NCBI GenBank assembly: GCA_949316235.1
Contig: OX438759.1
Location: 20,026,618-20,090,617, forward strand
Origin: Oegoconia quadripuncta
Lineage: Eukaryota > Arthropoda > Insecta > Lepidoptera > Autostichidae
Direction of reading: 5' to 3'
Length of the DNA stretch: 64,000 nucleotides
Part shown: piece after piece, positions 31,165-44,399 of the stretch
Position numbering within the stretch: the first letter of the stretch is position 1
Layout: every line of letters begins with the position of its first letter
Notes under the pieces: model-generated
Seen by the model: only the letters and a program-made list of their open reading frames with translations
What the model was told of the DNA's origin: nothing
Database searches by the model: none
Translations under genes and position numbers: made by a program

Positions 31165-31495
31165 ATTTGTGACATGACTGACCTATACAAATATGGCTGT
31201 TCATGCGTGTGTGGTATGACTAGCCTTTACAAATACGCTTGCTTATGGGTGTGTGTCATGCATGACTAGCCTATATTCAAATATATCGGCTTTGTGGATG
31301 TGTAGCTCAAATTAGGTATTGATACTTGTGTGCTATGAGTTCTTTATACAAATATACCTGTGTAACATGACTAGCCTAGCTAGCTACATATATAATTATG
31401 TTTGTTGTCTGTGACATTGACTATAACCAACACAAATTTATAGCTATGTTTGATTTATAGCTTACAGAAATATGCTTGCTTATGGGTATATCACA
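31165..31495 (+). repeat. Degenerate ~43-bp tandem repeat
   Basis: TGACTRRCCTWTACAAATA-type words recur (about 31175, 31217, 31262), followed each time by GCTTGCTTATGGGTGTG-like text. Spacing is 42-45 bp and later units are eroded. Confidence 0.65.
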
Positions 31496-31639
31496 CGACT
31501 TTATTTTATTAACGTCGTTTCGAGTTATTTGTGGGTCAATTTCAGTTTCCTGAGGTCTCCATGGTGTCTTGTTCTTCAGTAAACTAAGGTGTTCTATAAT
31601 ACATGATTTAGAGTTGATCAACTGGATCGTTTCGCTCTT

Positions 31640-31960
31640 AGATAAATAAATAAATAATAAAAGGTATTTATTCATCATAAAGTTAATTTAACAAGTAATT
31701 AATTGATAATATATTAGGTCAAACTGTGATGAAAAGGCAGGGACTCAGCAGATTTGCTGATTTTCAGTCCCCCCGAGTAGAGTAGTTGCTGCCACCAAGG
31801 AATTAATTACTATTACTCTATGAATAGATTTAAACATTAACTAAAAGTAAACAAACACAAAAATCTATATCTAAAATCAACTCAGAAACAACTGCAAGTG
31901 ATAAACCATAAAAAGCTAGACACGAGAAGGTAGCATATAGGTAGGTATTTGGTAAATTTT
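31640..31960 (-). repeat. Dispersed repeat, inverted partner of 62610-62795
   Basis: 31775-31955 is matched in reverse complement at 62610-62790 with few differences (GTAGTTGCTGCCACCAAGG, GATAAACCATAAAAAGCTAG, ACACGAGAAGGTA). The left end (ATAAATAAATAATAAAAGG) looks like a LINE tail in minus orientation. The class is uncertain. Confidence 0.7.
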
Positions 31961-33086
31961 CAATACTTATGTGTGAATATGCGAGTGAATTTAATTGTTC
32001 TCAAATTATTATTACTAATTTAACAAATTTAAATCGTATCCGAATCGTACTGGCAGAGAAACACTCGTCCAAGAAATTATTTATGTAAGGTAAAATGCAC
32101 ACGTTACATGGCCAGGTGTGAAGTTTTTCGAAATGTTGATGAATGAAAGAAGAATGAAAGGTGTTCCTTTTATTTCCTAATTTCCTCTATATGCATGTCA
32201 TGTCAATTTGTAATTTACCAAGGTGTATAGTGAAATGTCAATTGTTCAACTTTCATAATGTTATCACCATCTAAGCGCGACGTCACCCGCCCCCCCGCCC
32301 CTCACCCCGCGGTGTAACGAAAGGTTAACGCGCGACTCTTGACTCCAGCCTGTCTTCTAGTCATTATGTACCGTAGATTAGTTGCATACCATAGATAAAG
32401 GCATAACCGTGGCGAATGGGCCCGTATGTAGAGTCGTGGTAATCTTGCTTTACTGATGATGATGCGACGATTTTGTCCTTAAATGGCTAAATATGTACAG
32501 AAATTGCAACACTGACGCACGCTACAACTTTCCTCAGAAGTAACTATAGAATTCAACACGGAATTAGACAGAGTTTTAGAGTGGGCCGAGAATCCGTTTC
32601 CCCGACCGTAGGCAAAGATTAGCAATGCAAAGTAGTACAGTCGAAAGGATGTAAAGCGTAAGCGCTTTTGGTATCCATTGCACATAGGTACATAAAAATA
32701 TTTTTTTTGGGCAAGTCGATGTATTTGTCTGTTATAGTTCTGGTGGTGTTAAATGAATATGTTTTCTGAAAAAAATTATCTGTGGACCTGTTTGTCAAAG
32801 AGTTATTATTTCACCAATAAGTATGTTTCTTATATTACCTATGCTTTGACTGTTTTTATTTTAACTTTTTTATTTTAAGAAAAAAAAAAATATAATAATA
32901 CCAAATTTCATTCAAATCCGTTTCGCCGTAATTGAGCAACACACAAATAAACAAACAAACATTCAAACTTTCGCATTTATAATATTGTTAAAAGTTACAT
33001 AACAAATGTAACAAATGTAAACAAAAATAACAATAAATAAAACGTCCATTTTGAGTTTAATTTTACAGCGTTACATATTTCACACA
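31961..33086. other. No gene; partial repeat near 32905-32990
   Basis: AT-rich, mostly unique. 32905-32990 ends ACTTTCGCATTTATAATATTG and matches the tail of the 22250-22570 repeat. 32278-32330 is a small GC-rich patch. Confidence 0.45.
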
Positions 33087-33448
33087 CTTAGATTAATGAT
33101 TGGTCTCCGCGCCGCTACGACTAGATACCGTCGGCGTACTCGAAAAATGCGGCAACAAATACTACGCCGTATTCGGCGTACCCGCGCCAGTCACGCCACA
33201 AGTTCAAATTTCAAATTCTCAAATTTTGGTTTAAGACTGAAGCAAAATGCCGGTTTGCGTAGTCAAACTATGTAATAACGATACTACAAAAAACAAGAAA
33301 GATACTGGCATCACATACCATCAGTAAGTACTGTATAAATCTACACACTACAATATTGAGTTGCCGCATTCAGGAACCTGTTTTTTCTTCATAGTGCGGT
33401 ATCTAGTCGTAGCGGCGCGGAGACCAATCATTAATCTAAGTTCACACA
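33079..33448. mobile_element. Miniature DNA transposon: 44-bp perfect inverted repeats, 8-bp target duplication
   Basis: The element (33087-33440, 354 bp) starts CTTAGATTAATGATTGG and ends with its exact reverse complement. The inverted repeats are perfect for 44 bp (33087-33130 and 33397-33440). TTCACACA flanks both sides (33079-33086 and 33441-33448). An 8-bp duplication is made by hAT, P and Merlin transposases. The termini are not the usual hAT CAGNG. The interior has a hairpin (TACGCCG TATT CGGCGTA, about 33161-33180) and no transposase. Perfect arms suggest recent activity. Confidence 0.9.
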
Positions 33449-34894
33449 CTTCTACCAAACTATAAATAGTTTATGGACAGAAAATATACTCCCTTTATTT
33501 GAACAATCTTACAATGTAACTGTAGCACATTAAACTTTTGTGAATTTCACAGTTAGCTCAGAGAAAATACGTTTAGACCTCGGAAAAACGCATAACCGCA
33601 ATTTTCTTGAAACATTTAATAAAGTGTTGTAAATGTAGTAACAATTGCTAAAAATTAAGCATTTGTAAGAAACGCATAATCTAAATATTTTTCCAAATAA
33701 GTTAAAGTTGAAAAATGTGTTTTTTTTTTAAAGATAGATTCCTGTCATGTGAGATTTAATACTAATAACTTTGTACAACGCAAGGTAAGACATGCAGGAC
33801 TCTATGCATGTATACATTACACATGTTCTGACAAATAAATCATCTTTAACATAATTTCTGATTGATCTCTGACCAATCATTTTGCGACGAAGGTCGTGAG
33901 ACTGTGTATTTATCCGTCGCAGGATAAAGAAATACAGACAATTTTATTAGCTCTAGTAGTGTTCTCAGGCCTATACCCAGCAGTGGGTGGATTGATCATA
34001 ATTTTTGCACATCGAAAGAGAACCTAACAGTGGTAGTATGACAATGTTTTACAACAACTTGGCAGCTTGCTCTGGGTATGGTGTATATAAAATCTACAAT
34101 TACAATCCTTAAATATAAAATTAAGGATTGTAATACTGGACTACTTTTTATTATACTACAATCTCTGTCCTGGAATCCTAAGCATTAACATTGTAGATTT
34201 TATAACTAATTTGAAACTCTATAATGATTTGAAGTTACATCCCGTATCCTTATTGGGCTCGGTGACGTCATTGTAGAGACAGTCCCCACTCTCGCTGCAG
34301 GGGTCCGCAATTAAACTCAGATCAAGTTACCTTTTTGCTTTCATCCGAATAACTGCTATTAATTGCGTTATTTCCCATCGCGAGCCACCCCCACTCCACC
34401 CGAGAAGAGGGAGGAGGATTAAATCTTCCTTATGAATAAGATAATCCACGCAGCTGTTTGCTAGCTAGGGCTAGACTAGTTAAATAAGAGAAAACTTCGA
34501 GCTCAGACGGTGTCCGGGGCCGCGGGGATGCCTAATAGGGTTGTCGAAACAGCTAAGGTCGTTATTATAATATTATGGAACGACGCTTAAGTCTGATTAT
34601 TATTGCTATTCATGTCTCGCCGCAACATATGAATTTACTCACCTATCCCTTTTCAAGAAGAGATCATGGCTTACTAATACGGGCTTTAGACGTTACAAGT
34701 GAGGTTCATCATCATTTTATTTTATTAGATTGACGCATACCAAGCCATTATGACAAAAACGCAGTTGTACATAGTGCGTAACCGCGACATGCAAATTTTT
34801 CTAGCTGTAAACATTTAACAATATTACATGAATATGGTAAAAAATTAAGTAAAAGTCAATAAGAAATCAACACTTTCTAGAAATTAGTTACATT
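33449..34894. other. Unique DNA, no gene
   Basis: No coding region recognised. It holds a CRE-type TGACGTCA (34263-34270), a nested inverted repeat (34086-34204), and a LINE-like phrase CCCAGCAGTGGGTGG at about 33978. Confidence 0.4.
34086..34204. repeat. Nested inverted repeat (119 bp)
   Basis: Outer arms TATAAAATCTACAA (34086-34099) and TTGTAGATTTTATA (34191-34204) are perfect. An inner perfect stem is formed by 34099-34112 and 34121-34134 with an 8-nt loop. It could be a tiny inverted-repeat element or a folded RNA or DNA structure. Confidence 0.6.
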
Positions 34895-35128
34895 ACCTGT
34901 TTGGTGTAGTACAGTACCTGTTCGAATCCCTCTAGGGACATGTTTGTATGATGAATATGGGCATGTGTACCAGAGTTATGGATGTTTTTCATTTATATAT
35001 GTATTTATTTACAAAAAAAAATGTATTTGTGTAGTGTATCAACCATTTGGTATCCACAACACAAGCCTAGTTGCTTAGTGTGGAACTAGATGGCGCTGTC
35101 TGTATATGTCCAAGGATGTATATATAAT
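34895..35128 (+). mobile_element. SINE type A with deleted tRNA-like centre
   Basis: ACCTGTTTGGTGTAGTA runs almost directly into GTTCGAATCCCTC, so the stretch between A and B boxes is lost. The body and 3' end (CACAACACAAGCCTAG, GGAACTAGATGGCGCTG) are intact. Confidence 0.82.
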
Positions 35129-35289
35129 TGAATTTAGAATAACAATAATAAAATTAAACATAAACTATGCGAATTACAACAACACAAAAAGAAACAACAA
35201 TACGACTACAAAACACAATATACTTATCTCTCGTTCGTAGTACTGCCCCGGCACGGGCTTTGGGGTCCATTACCCTCGTGTATGATCAT

Positions 35290-35620
35290 CATATCAGTCA
35301 CAGGACGTCCACTCCTCCCCCATAGATTTCAACAGCAACCGGTTGGAAGCGGCCTACATACAACGAATTCCCGTGACCTTCATCAGGTCGTCCGTCTACC
35401 TTGTGAGTGGACGTCCTATGCTGCGCTTGCCGGAGCGTGGTCTCCACTCGAGACCTGCCCCACCGGCAGTTCTACGAGCTTTGTGCTGCATTGCCACTTC
35501 AACTTTGACTCCGTTTAACTATATCGCTGACTTGTGGTCCTCTACGGTTTCAATATATAGAAAAATGTGATCGGATGTACAAAAACATTACCCTCCTTCC
35601 TTGGGCAGTCGGGTAAAACC
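35290..35620 (-). mobile_element. LINE 3' region fragment and adjoining repeat end
   Basis: Matches 29215-29388 in reverse (CCGGTTGGAAGC, CCCGTGACCTT, GTGGACGTCCTATGCTGCG). 35578-35618 (ACATTACCCTCCTTCC, GGGCAGTCGGGTAA) is the end of the repeat family described at 57465-57680. Confidence 0.6.
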
Positions 35621-36285
35621 GCTCAAATGCCGGATGAGCAATGGCTCTTCGTATGACGTTTCTAATAATGTATTTTTTGCCACATTTTTAAATGTCAGTC
35701 TGGAAAAATAAACACATGTTTGTTCAAAGAATTCCTTTACGGAGATGATCTTTGTATTAAATTAACAATGGGCTCGTTTCATAATTGAATTTCACTTCTG
35801 AACTTCAGTTCAATTTTGTTGCTTCACGCTTACAAATTGTTTCCAAAGTAACAAGCCTTGTCTATATTTGTATAATTAGTCGTTAATACATAATTACCAA
35901 TAAATACCCGAGTATTGTGGAACGCCATCAGTCACATGTTCTTGTGAAAATCTTATGCAGCATCAATTGCAGCGTTATGCTTTCAGCGCAGGTAAACTGA
36001 TATTCCCGTGACCATGTGTGATGTCGAACGTGTCGCCAACCCTGCTCGGAGGGCGGGAAGGAGGGGGAAGGGGGAGGAGGACATAACAAGACGGTAAGTT
36101 TATCCCCCGCGTCCTCTGCACACGACAGTACACAGCCTCCCATAAACTAACGCAAAGGCCGATATGTTCAGAGTCAAACAAGTTTTCCTGACATTTCAAA
36201 GTTTCTTTAATAAGCGAAACATATTACAGACGCTAGTCACAAACTTAGCGAAGCCTGTACTATGGGTAATAAGTATTTCAAAAGC
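35621..36285. other. No gene
   Basis: Mostly unique. A purine-rich patch (GGAAGGAGGGGGAAGGGGG, about 36057-36076) is the only marked composition shift. Confidence 0.4.
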
Positions 36286-36516
36286 AAAAAACCCGACATT
36301 TTGTATTTTGCGGACGCTATGTTGGATTTTTAACCATAAAATGTATCATATAAGACATTCAGGGCAAAGTATATTAAAAATCTATGCCGTGCGCTCCAAG
36401 TACTTGGCTCCGGGTACTAAGACGAATCTAACGACACCGCATACACTTCGAAATCGGTCAAGTCGTTTAGGCTACAGAATTCGCCAAAGGAACGGACATA
36501 CATATACAGTTTTTCG
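36286..36516 (+). repeat. Dispersed repeat with AACCCGAC start
   Basis: Shares with 44848-44890, 52945-53185 and 57465-57680 the order AAACCCGACA, a CTATGTTGG-like word, TAACGACACC, AAATCGGTCAAGTCGTTTAG and a final ACATACATATACA. This copy lacks the usual GTCGGGTAA end. The class is unknown. Confidence 0.55.
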
Positions 36517-36770
36517 AGTGTATGTATGTACATGAATAACGGCACGATTTTAATCCATGGCATATCCAAACATTAGCAATTCGGTGTTCCATCCATTAAA
36601 AGTGTTGCTTGAAACTATCTCCACGGTTACCTTTACAAATATACAGAAATGAGCCCGGTGCCCTTAAAACATATAAGTCTATAGATGTTTTTGGTGGTTA
36701 ATCCCTTAGTCGCCATGTAAGCCACCCATGGAAAGAGCCATGTATGAACCACGCCGCACAACATGCGTTA

Positions 36771-36872
36771 AATAAACATCCATGACTCAGGAACACATGC
36801 TCGTATTCATGACACAAACTCCAACTTGCAACCGTTGGTTTCGCAGATAGGGTTACTATCCACTACACCAAT
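36771..36872 (-). mobile_element. SINE type B, 5' fragment
   Basis: Minus-strand head (ATTGGTGTAGTGGATAGTAA) and AACCAACGGTTGCAAGTTG, followed by the start of the body. It is shorter and more diverged than 20561-20790. Confidence 0.75.
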
Positions 36873-39800
36873 GAACATCATGAACAAAGATTGAGGTTTC
36901 CAGAGCTGCGTGATTCGTTCGCAAAACGGAATTGGCATTACATATCTTAATTATATCTTAAATCTCTCGATTAAAGAGTAATCTCTTCCTATGGCTGTTA
37001 TGGGGCGGAGTGTCATTGATGCGGAGCTCCAAAATATCAGCGATCGCCAACCCTAATCCCAGCAGCGTGGCCATTAAGATACCTAAATCCTTCCACAGAA
37101 AGTGACACGGGAGAGGCTTAAGTCCAGCAGTGTACTTCTTTAGGCTTATTTGTTGTTGATATCGCTATAGTGATCTTAGTTATGTGAGAAATAAATTAAA
37201 AAAATATATTTTCATGATCAGTTAGAAGTTGACATATATGGACAGTAGATATACACTCTGTCAAGCCTGTGTCGTGTGTGGGCGAAGGTCAGAAGGAAGC
37301 CAGCTCGAGCCACACACCGAGAGCATTAGCGCAAAGGTCACGTGCAATCACTTCAGACCGCAAACAAGACGTCTCGTTAGCCGGCATTAGTTGGACAACA
37401 TTGACTCGAGAGTTAGTTGAGTTTGAGATCCCTTCGTAATATCCGTCGAGACATATTTTATGGAAACGCGTAATCGCCAAGTCCATGATTCAACGCTTTC
37501 CGTGTACCGCGGTGATATCGCGTACCCGGCTGTTTCCGCACCAGGGGAGTGATTTTTAAGCGTTATCGTATTAATATCATCGACACAAATATATAGGTTA
37601 TTAATGTATTATATAAGTTTACTTATATAAGTTTACTCATTAGGTAAAGTACTTTCGATATCAGTTTAAAGTTTTTTGATATCTATAATAGTTACGGAAT
37701 AATTGCCTGTGCACACTTAACGATTACACCCTGTATAAATGTGAAAGTAACTCTGTCTGTTATCTTATCACGAGTAAATCTCGGAACCGATTGTATTGCT
37801 AGGTAGCCTGACACCTGGAGAAGGACGTAGGCTACTTTCATCCTGAAAATCTTGAAATAAAGTAATTCCTTGACCCTGGAGTTTAAACATGAAGCGGTCG
37901 ATGTGACACGATGACATAGACGTCGCATTTCTTTGTAAATATCATTTTACGATTTTTCCAGACCGATCATCGAATAAGCTTTCAAATGTTGTCTGTCCTG
38001 ACCCTCTATACACTTCTGATGTCAACTATGAGCTCCTAATACGTTCCATTCAGCAAACTTCCTCGAGTTATCGACCGCAGCTAATTCGATGCCTCCTACT
38101 CCTGGCTTTCAATCAACGCGCATTGACTCCAAGCGGAGCGGTACAATTCACCGCCTAATGCTATACAATATTATCATTATCCATTAGTGTAGTGCGGTGG
38201 GACTTGTGTGGTGTAATGTTTTGCTCCATGTGTGTCCGAGTTGAAGCATTCACATGGTAATGTATCGAATTAATTTGTCGGCAGGGGTCGAGGTCTGATC
38301 GTACGCTCAAAGTTACCATGACGATTGATTTCGATATCTGACACGCACGACGAAATATTCTTGACTTGGAAAGTATTTTTATGTAGTTTCTTTATACAAA
38401 TTACAGTTCCAAACTAACATTACTTACCCATTTGGTAGACTTACTTACTTGGCATGTTGTCTTGCCTCCAAAATGCATATCACTCGATTCAGCACAAAAC
38501 CGGCCGCTGCCTAAACGAGTAGTGAAATGTCTGCCAAATCTGGAGAACGCTTATTGCGCCAGGAAAGGAATATTCCAAATCTCAGTGCTTTCGACGTCTC
38601 GGATTCACGATTCGTATTTGTTTTGTGCTGCACAAATATTTTCCGGTTCCATAATTTTGTATTTCTATTTACAATTTGTTCCGGATTGAACGATCGGCAA
38701 AAGTATTATGAATTCGTGAAAATATAGATTAAAATCAGCCGATGTTACCTAGTCCACATGTATAGCCCGAATTTTTAATATCGAAGGAGCGTAGATCCAT
38801 GTGTGTGAACATGAACTTATTATCTAATAACAAGTACGGAGGACATGTCACCAACACACGATAGTTTGACACGATGTTGTTCACTTAGCCAGGGCCATTA
38901 TGGCGAAGTTGGCATATCACCGGAGTCCGCCGTCTCGTCTCTGATTACATTCCGGACACAAGACACCATTTCCAGCGCGACGTTCGTGTTATAACTCAGG
39001 ATTTGAGAGCCCTGCCGCTGCCCTGGTTACGCCGCCTCGTACACTACACTTACATATTAAGTTACTAACTGGCATGATACTTTGTATCGTGTTGCTGAAT
39101 AGCGCCCTAGTCACAGTGGATGGAACTTTCCGATTGTGTCCTTACAATTGTTGTAGAACGACTCTCTAGACTATAGAAATAACAAGTAACATCACGGCGG
39201 GTGCTGGAGGAGGCGGGGTGCGAGGGTGTAATGATATTTGGTATACAAATAGGCTTTATGTAAAGATGAAGGCCCGACGTAGTGAGTCTCGCTTTGAATA
39301 GGGAATTATGTATTTCGTGATGTTCGAGCTCCCCTGAGCGGCCGAGAGGCGGTGGAGACAAAGAGCGAACTGAACTGAAATATGTTGTTCATTTCGTAAA
39401 GGATTTTCTACACAAAGACAGGAAAATGATGATGACGGTTATATAGATACAGTAAGTTATGGTAAAATAAATTTACAATTTGTTAGCAATAGACATTATA
39501 TACCTACATTAGAGCTGCTCTATGCGACGGTCATTCAATTTAAAACTAAAGTGTCGTGTATTTGTCCGCCTGACGACTTAGAAATAAATAACGATAAACT
39601 AACCTAACAACAGTTTTTAAAAAGTAACCCAATTAAGAGTACAGTTTTTATTTAGCAGGATCTTACAACAACAAGAAATACGCGGTTGAAGGGACGGCGG
39701 CGGCGGCGTGTCGGCATCGCACGCGACATTTATTAGCGATTTCTCTTGAGGTTCTTTTGTTGGCAGCGATTATTTGCTCCCACCTCGTATCTACCTATTT

Positions 39801-40712
39801 AATTAGGGTGCAAGTTATGTCTTTAATGTCCTATCACACGGACGATATCGTTGCGGCAAATAACAATACGTAATAAATACCACAGCGTCGTTGTTGCAGC
39901 ATGACGCAATACCGCCGCAGTTTTATGTCTTTATGTGGCCTACGCTCTAACATCTCTATATCGTTCGTGTGATAAGGCCTGATACTTTCTGGGACGAAAG
40001 GGGGTCATTAGGCATCACGAACAGCAGACTTCCATGGGTAAAATATATTTTTTTTCGAAATTATTCTAGATAGTCTACTAATTTAAGTTAGCCGTACAAT
40101 GCACTTAATAAAATAATGAATATATGTTTCGGATGTTGTACTCACCTGTACCGAAAAGCAAATGTGTGTGTAGAAGTTTAGACCCATTTTCTGGCTACAG
40201 TTAAGTTTTTTTTTAAATTACATCGGTTTAACTATTACAGTCACTATATATTGATATAGGTAGTGTTTCAAAACTCAGTTCCGTTTCTCAGGAATAAATT
40301 CCGCTTGCTCTACAGTGTACCATATTTTCTTCGCTTCTATTGAATCACTACTATTGAACCGTTTGCGAATTATTTTCACAATTTATGAACTATTCATGAC
40401 GATACGAATTATGCGATCGATTTCACAAACGCTACTCTTCCTATTCGTGATTCCCATACAATATGGATTCCACACAACTGTAGTTTACTACATTCGTGTT
40501 TCTACACATCCGTTATTTTAACGCACTCGGGACCTTCCTATTCGTGATTCTACACAATCTTACAGCTGTACAGATTACACTGCTAAGTTGACGTCGAGAT
40601 AGCTTGATCAGTGAAAGACCTAAATATTTTTTTAAATACATTTCTGTGCTTTGGGCACTTATTAGTTGGCATAGTTGAAATCACCTAATTTGTTACTTAA
40701 AAATCCACGAAC
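36873..40712. other. Long unique stretch, no gene recognised
   Basis: 3.8 kb without a clear repeat or coding region. Open frames at 37289-37486, 37692-37928 and 38432-38689 show no domain. Noted: near-duplicate ATAAGTTTACTTATATAAG (about 37612-37637), a LINE-like TCCAGCAGTG at 37120, and the repeated phrase CTTCCTATTCGTGATTC (40437-40453 and 40535-40551). Confidence 0.4.
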
Positions 40713-40807
40713 CGGTTCGTATTCATCACACAAACATTTATCCGGATTCGAACCCGCAACCGTTGGTTTCGCTGACAGGGTCACTATCCACTACACCAAT
40801 CGGTCGT
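40713..40807 (-). mobile_element. SINE type B, head fragment
   Basis: Minus strand CGACCGATTGGTGTAGTGG, GACCCTGTCAGCG, CGGGTTCGAATCC, then body as far as GAATACGAACCGG. The rest of the body is missing. Confidence 0.8.
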
Positions 40808-42479
40808 GAAATGGGAATGCGTGGCTAATATTAAGGAAAAAAAATGTGCTCCCAGGCAAAACAATTTTTTTTAGCTCCACGTGGATTGTTATTAGATAAG
40901 AGTATAATTAATTTTAATATTACGAACATTATCTACAAGAGCACGCGTGCGCTCTCAGCGTATTATGACGTCACGTGACGTGGTGTGTGCGCACATGACC
41001 CGCGACGGGCAGAGGATTATGGACAATATACGCAGAGATATAACTAGGGACGAAAAAATATAAGCGGATTGCCGCAGTTTGAGTAATTTGTCATCATTTA
41101 ATTGTTTATCAGTAAACTAACTTTTAATATAACAACAAAATTATGCCGGTTTGTTTTGAAATGCAATGGCTATTTACAAATATTTACATAAACATGGTAG
41201 CCAATATTAACTTTATATTTACATAATATGAGTGTCCAACAGTGCGAGTTATCTGACGCCTCCCCTCTCCCGCGCCCGCACCCCGCTCCCGTCTGTTATC
41301 TCTAATTGATGCAATTTGACAGGCGCTAATTGGCCGTGATAGCGATCGCGCCGGATTGAACTGTCGTGTGTCGCCGTCGTGCAGTCGCCGGGCGACACTC
41401 GCGACCTCCAACCAACTAGCTGTTGTACTCTTGGAAAGAACTGTTGACCATACATAATATTGGTAGGGAATCCTACTAGGGATACTTCAAGGAAATAGGC
41501 TTCGTTCTAACGTCATGATTGTATATTATGAGGTCATACCTATATGAAGTAGAGTTTATTAAAGTTAATTATTTATATGAGCCGACAATACAGTCACACA
41601 CAATTTAGATACCAATATTGTAGGTAAATAAGTCCTATCTACAATAAATTTTGCTGCGCCATTCATTCCTTTTATCGCATATCGATAAATAACTAAATAT
41701 CCGGCGGCCGTTATTTCAGTTTGTTGTCAGTAGTTAGTGGAATAATTGATTCGTACTCGTCTGAGCGAGCGCTTTGATTCGACCCAATAGTTCACGTATG
41801 TTTAATTAAAATGACTGCAATGGACAGTCGATCGGCCGTAGGACGCGTCACGTCGCGTTACGTCACGCGCGCGGCCGGCTGCCTTTGACGCGAGCGACTA
41901 AAGCGGACGCTCATTAGTGCGTTAGGGTCGTCTGTGCGTTACAAATTGAAACGTTTTAATTGTGTCGCCATATAAAAAGACTCGGAACACATGAGTAAAT
42001 ATTGCCAGAAATATGCACACTCAAGTGTATTGTGGCGTTATAAAGTGAGCCAAAGTTCTGCTAGAGCTGCTCTCCATACTTTCAAAGCTTTTGATAAAAC
42101 CTAATTGTACGATTTTCGAAGCATAAAATTTTACAGCCCCTTGTTATATTTATTAGTTAGGGATCACCTGTTCCGTTGCCAACAAAGCATTCCCTCCCTT
42201 GCGCCGGTGTTGGGTGGTAGATCGGAACGCGCGGCGCTCCACAAAGGACTTTCCGCTCCCTCTGCACCCGCACCCTGACTTGCCATGTGTTTAATTAATA
42301 TACGATTTAATCGTTGTGATTATATAGGTATCTACATAAAACCAGAAGTAATGTTCAAAGTAAATACGGGCATAGCTGATCGGTCACTCTCGTACGGGAA
42401 GTCGAAATTTTTTATTTAAAAATAAATAATTGAACAATTGTAATACTCGCGACACTTGAGAACCCCTTTCCGACTAATC
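40808..42479. other. Unique DNA with palindromic and GC-rich islands
   Basis: No gene recognised. 40968-40981 is a perfect palindrome. 41255-41420 and 41820-41900 are GC-rich islands; the second is crowded with CGTCACG and TTACGTCACG words. AATTGATGC and GCTAATTGG (41300-41340) resemble homeodomain-type sites, but this is weak. Confidence 0.35.
40968..40981. promoter_or_regulatory. 14-bp perfect palindrome with E-box centre and overlapping CRE
   Basis: ACGTCACGTGACGT reads the same on both strands. Its centre is CACGTG, the bHLH E-box, and with the preceding TG it forms TGACGTCA (40966-40973). Binding is inferred from consensus only. Confidence 0.35.
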
Positions 42480-42835
42480 TTGTATACAGGGTGGCCCAAG
42501 ACTATGTGACATGGAGGGAAAGTACCATAAATATTGTAGATAGGATATTTCGCGGAAAGGAGACTTTTTTAAAAGTTGTAGTACTGTATTCTAAGATTTT
42601 CTAAAAATTATTTGAAAGAAAGAAAGAAAGAAAGAAACTGTTTATTCGCCACTTTGACACATATACAACAATTGTTAGGCAAGTAAAATAACAAAACACT
42701 CAGATAAGTGTCGCAGCAGCGAAAGGGAAACGACTCAGCTATATGCTGAGCCTATAAGAGCTCAGCGCTGGTTTTTTTTGCTTCGTCTGAGAATCGAACC
42801 GACTCAAATGTGGAAAAAAACACCCCGTATTTTTA
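42480..42835. repeat. Repeat with ACAGGGTGG start and internal (GAAA)n retroposon tail
   Basis: Starts TATACAGGGTGGCCCAAG and ends near AACACCCCGTA, which could be short inverted ends. Inside, a (GAAA)n run (42614-42638) borders ACTGTTTATTCGCCAC, as a minus-strand retroposon 3' tail would. Boundaries are uncertain. Confidence 0.4.
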
Positions 42836-43731
<896 letters not shown>

Positions 43732-43733
<2 letters not shown>

Positions 43734-44122
43734 AGTCTTTGTCCGGATATATCTCAGTAGTCAATGACTGGTCCGATTCGAGAGCGGTTTTTATATTCAA
43801 AATCAAACAAAAAAAACAAAAATGTTTAATTGCTTCAAATTAATCCTTGTGCTAAGTACACAATGGTTGGCATTTGCAAAATACTTGTGCCACATGACCC
43901 CGCTCTTCTATTACAGTTCAGTTATATCTGCATGTTATTTATATTTATTACTTTTTCCTTATTTATTTACTTTGTGTGTAGGTGTATGTATTAAAGACTA
44001 AACGGGGAGGGGACGGGTTATTAGCCATATTTGATGATTATTGGTAAAGCCGTTTCGAAGATGTTTAGCTTTTAACACAGTTGTTTGGTTAATTTTGACA
44101 TCTGTCGTAATCTTTTACCTTT
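43732..44122. other. No gene
   Basis: Unique, AT-rich. 44040-44085 (AAGCCGTTTCGAAGATGTTTA) resembles the tail of the 23500-23710 repeat. Confidence 0.4.
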
Positions 44123-44399
44123 GACGACCTGTTTGGTGTAGTGGTTAGAAACTCTGCTGCTATACCAATAGGTCGCGGGTTCGAATCCCGCTGGGGCAGA
44201 TGTTTGTATGATGAATATAGACATGGTGTTCCTGAGTTATGGATGTTTTTCATTTATCTATGTATTTATTTACCAAAAAAAATGTAATTGTGTAGTTTAT
44301 CAACCAGCTGGTATCCACAACACAAGCCTAGTTGCTTAGTGGGGAACTAGATGGAGCTGTCTGTATATGTCCAAGGATATTTATATATTATTTTTATTT
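44123..44399 (+). mobile_element. SINE type A, full length
   Basis: GACGACCTGTTTGGTGTAG (A box), GCGGGTTCGAATCCCGC (B box), body GAGTTATGGATG and CACAACACAAGCCTAG, end GGAACTAGATGGAGCTG and a TATTTATATATTATT tail. The best type A copy with 23787-24060. Confidence 0.88.
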
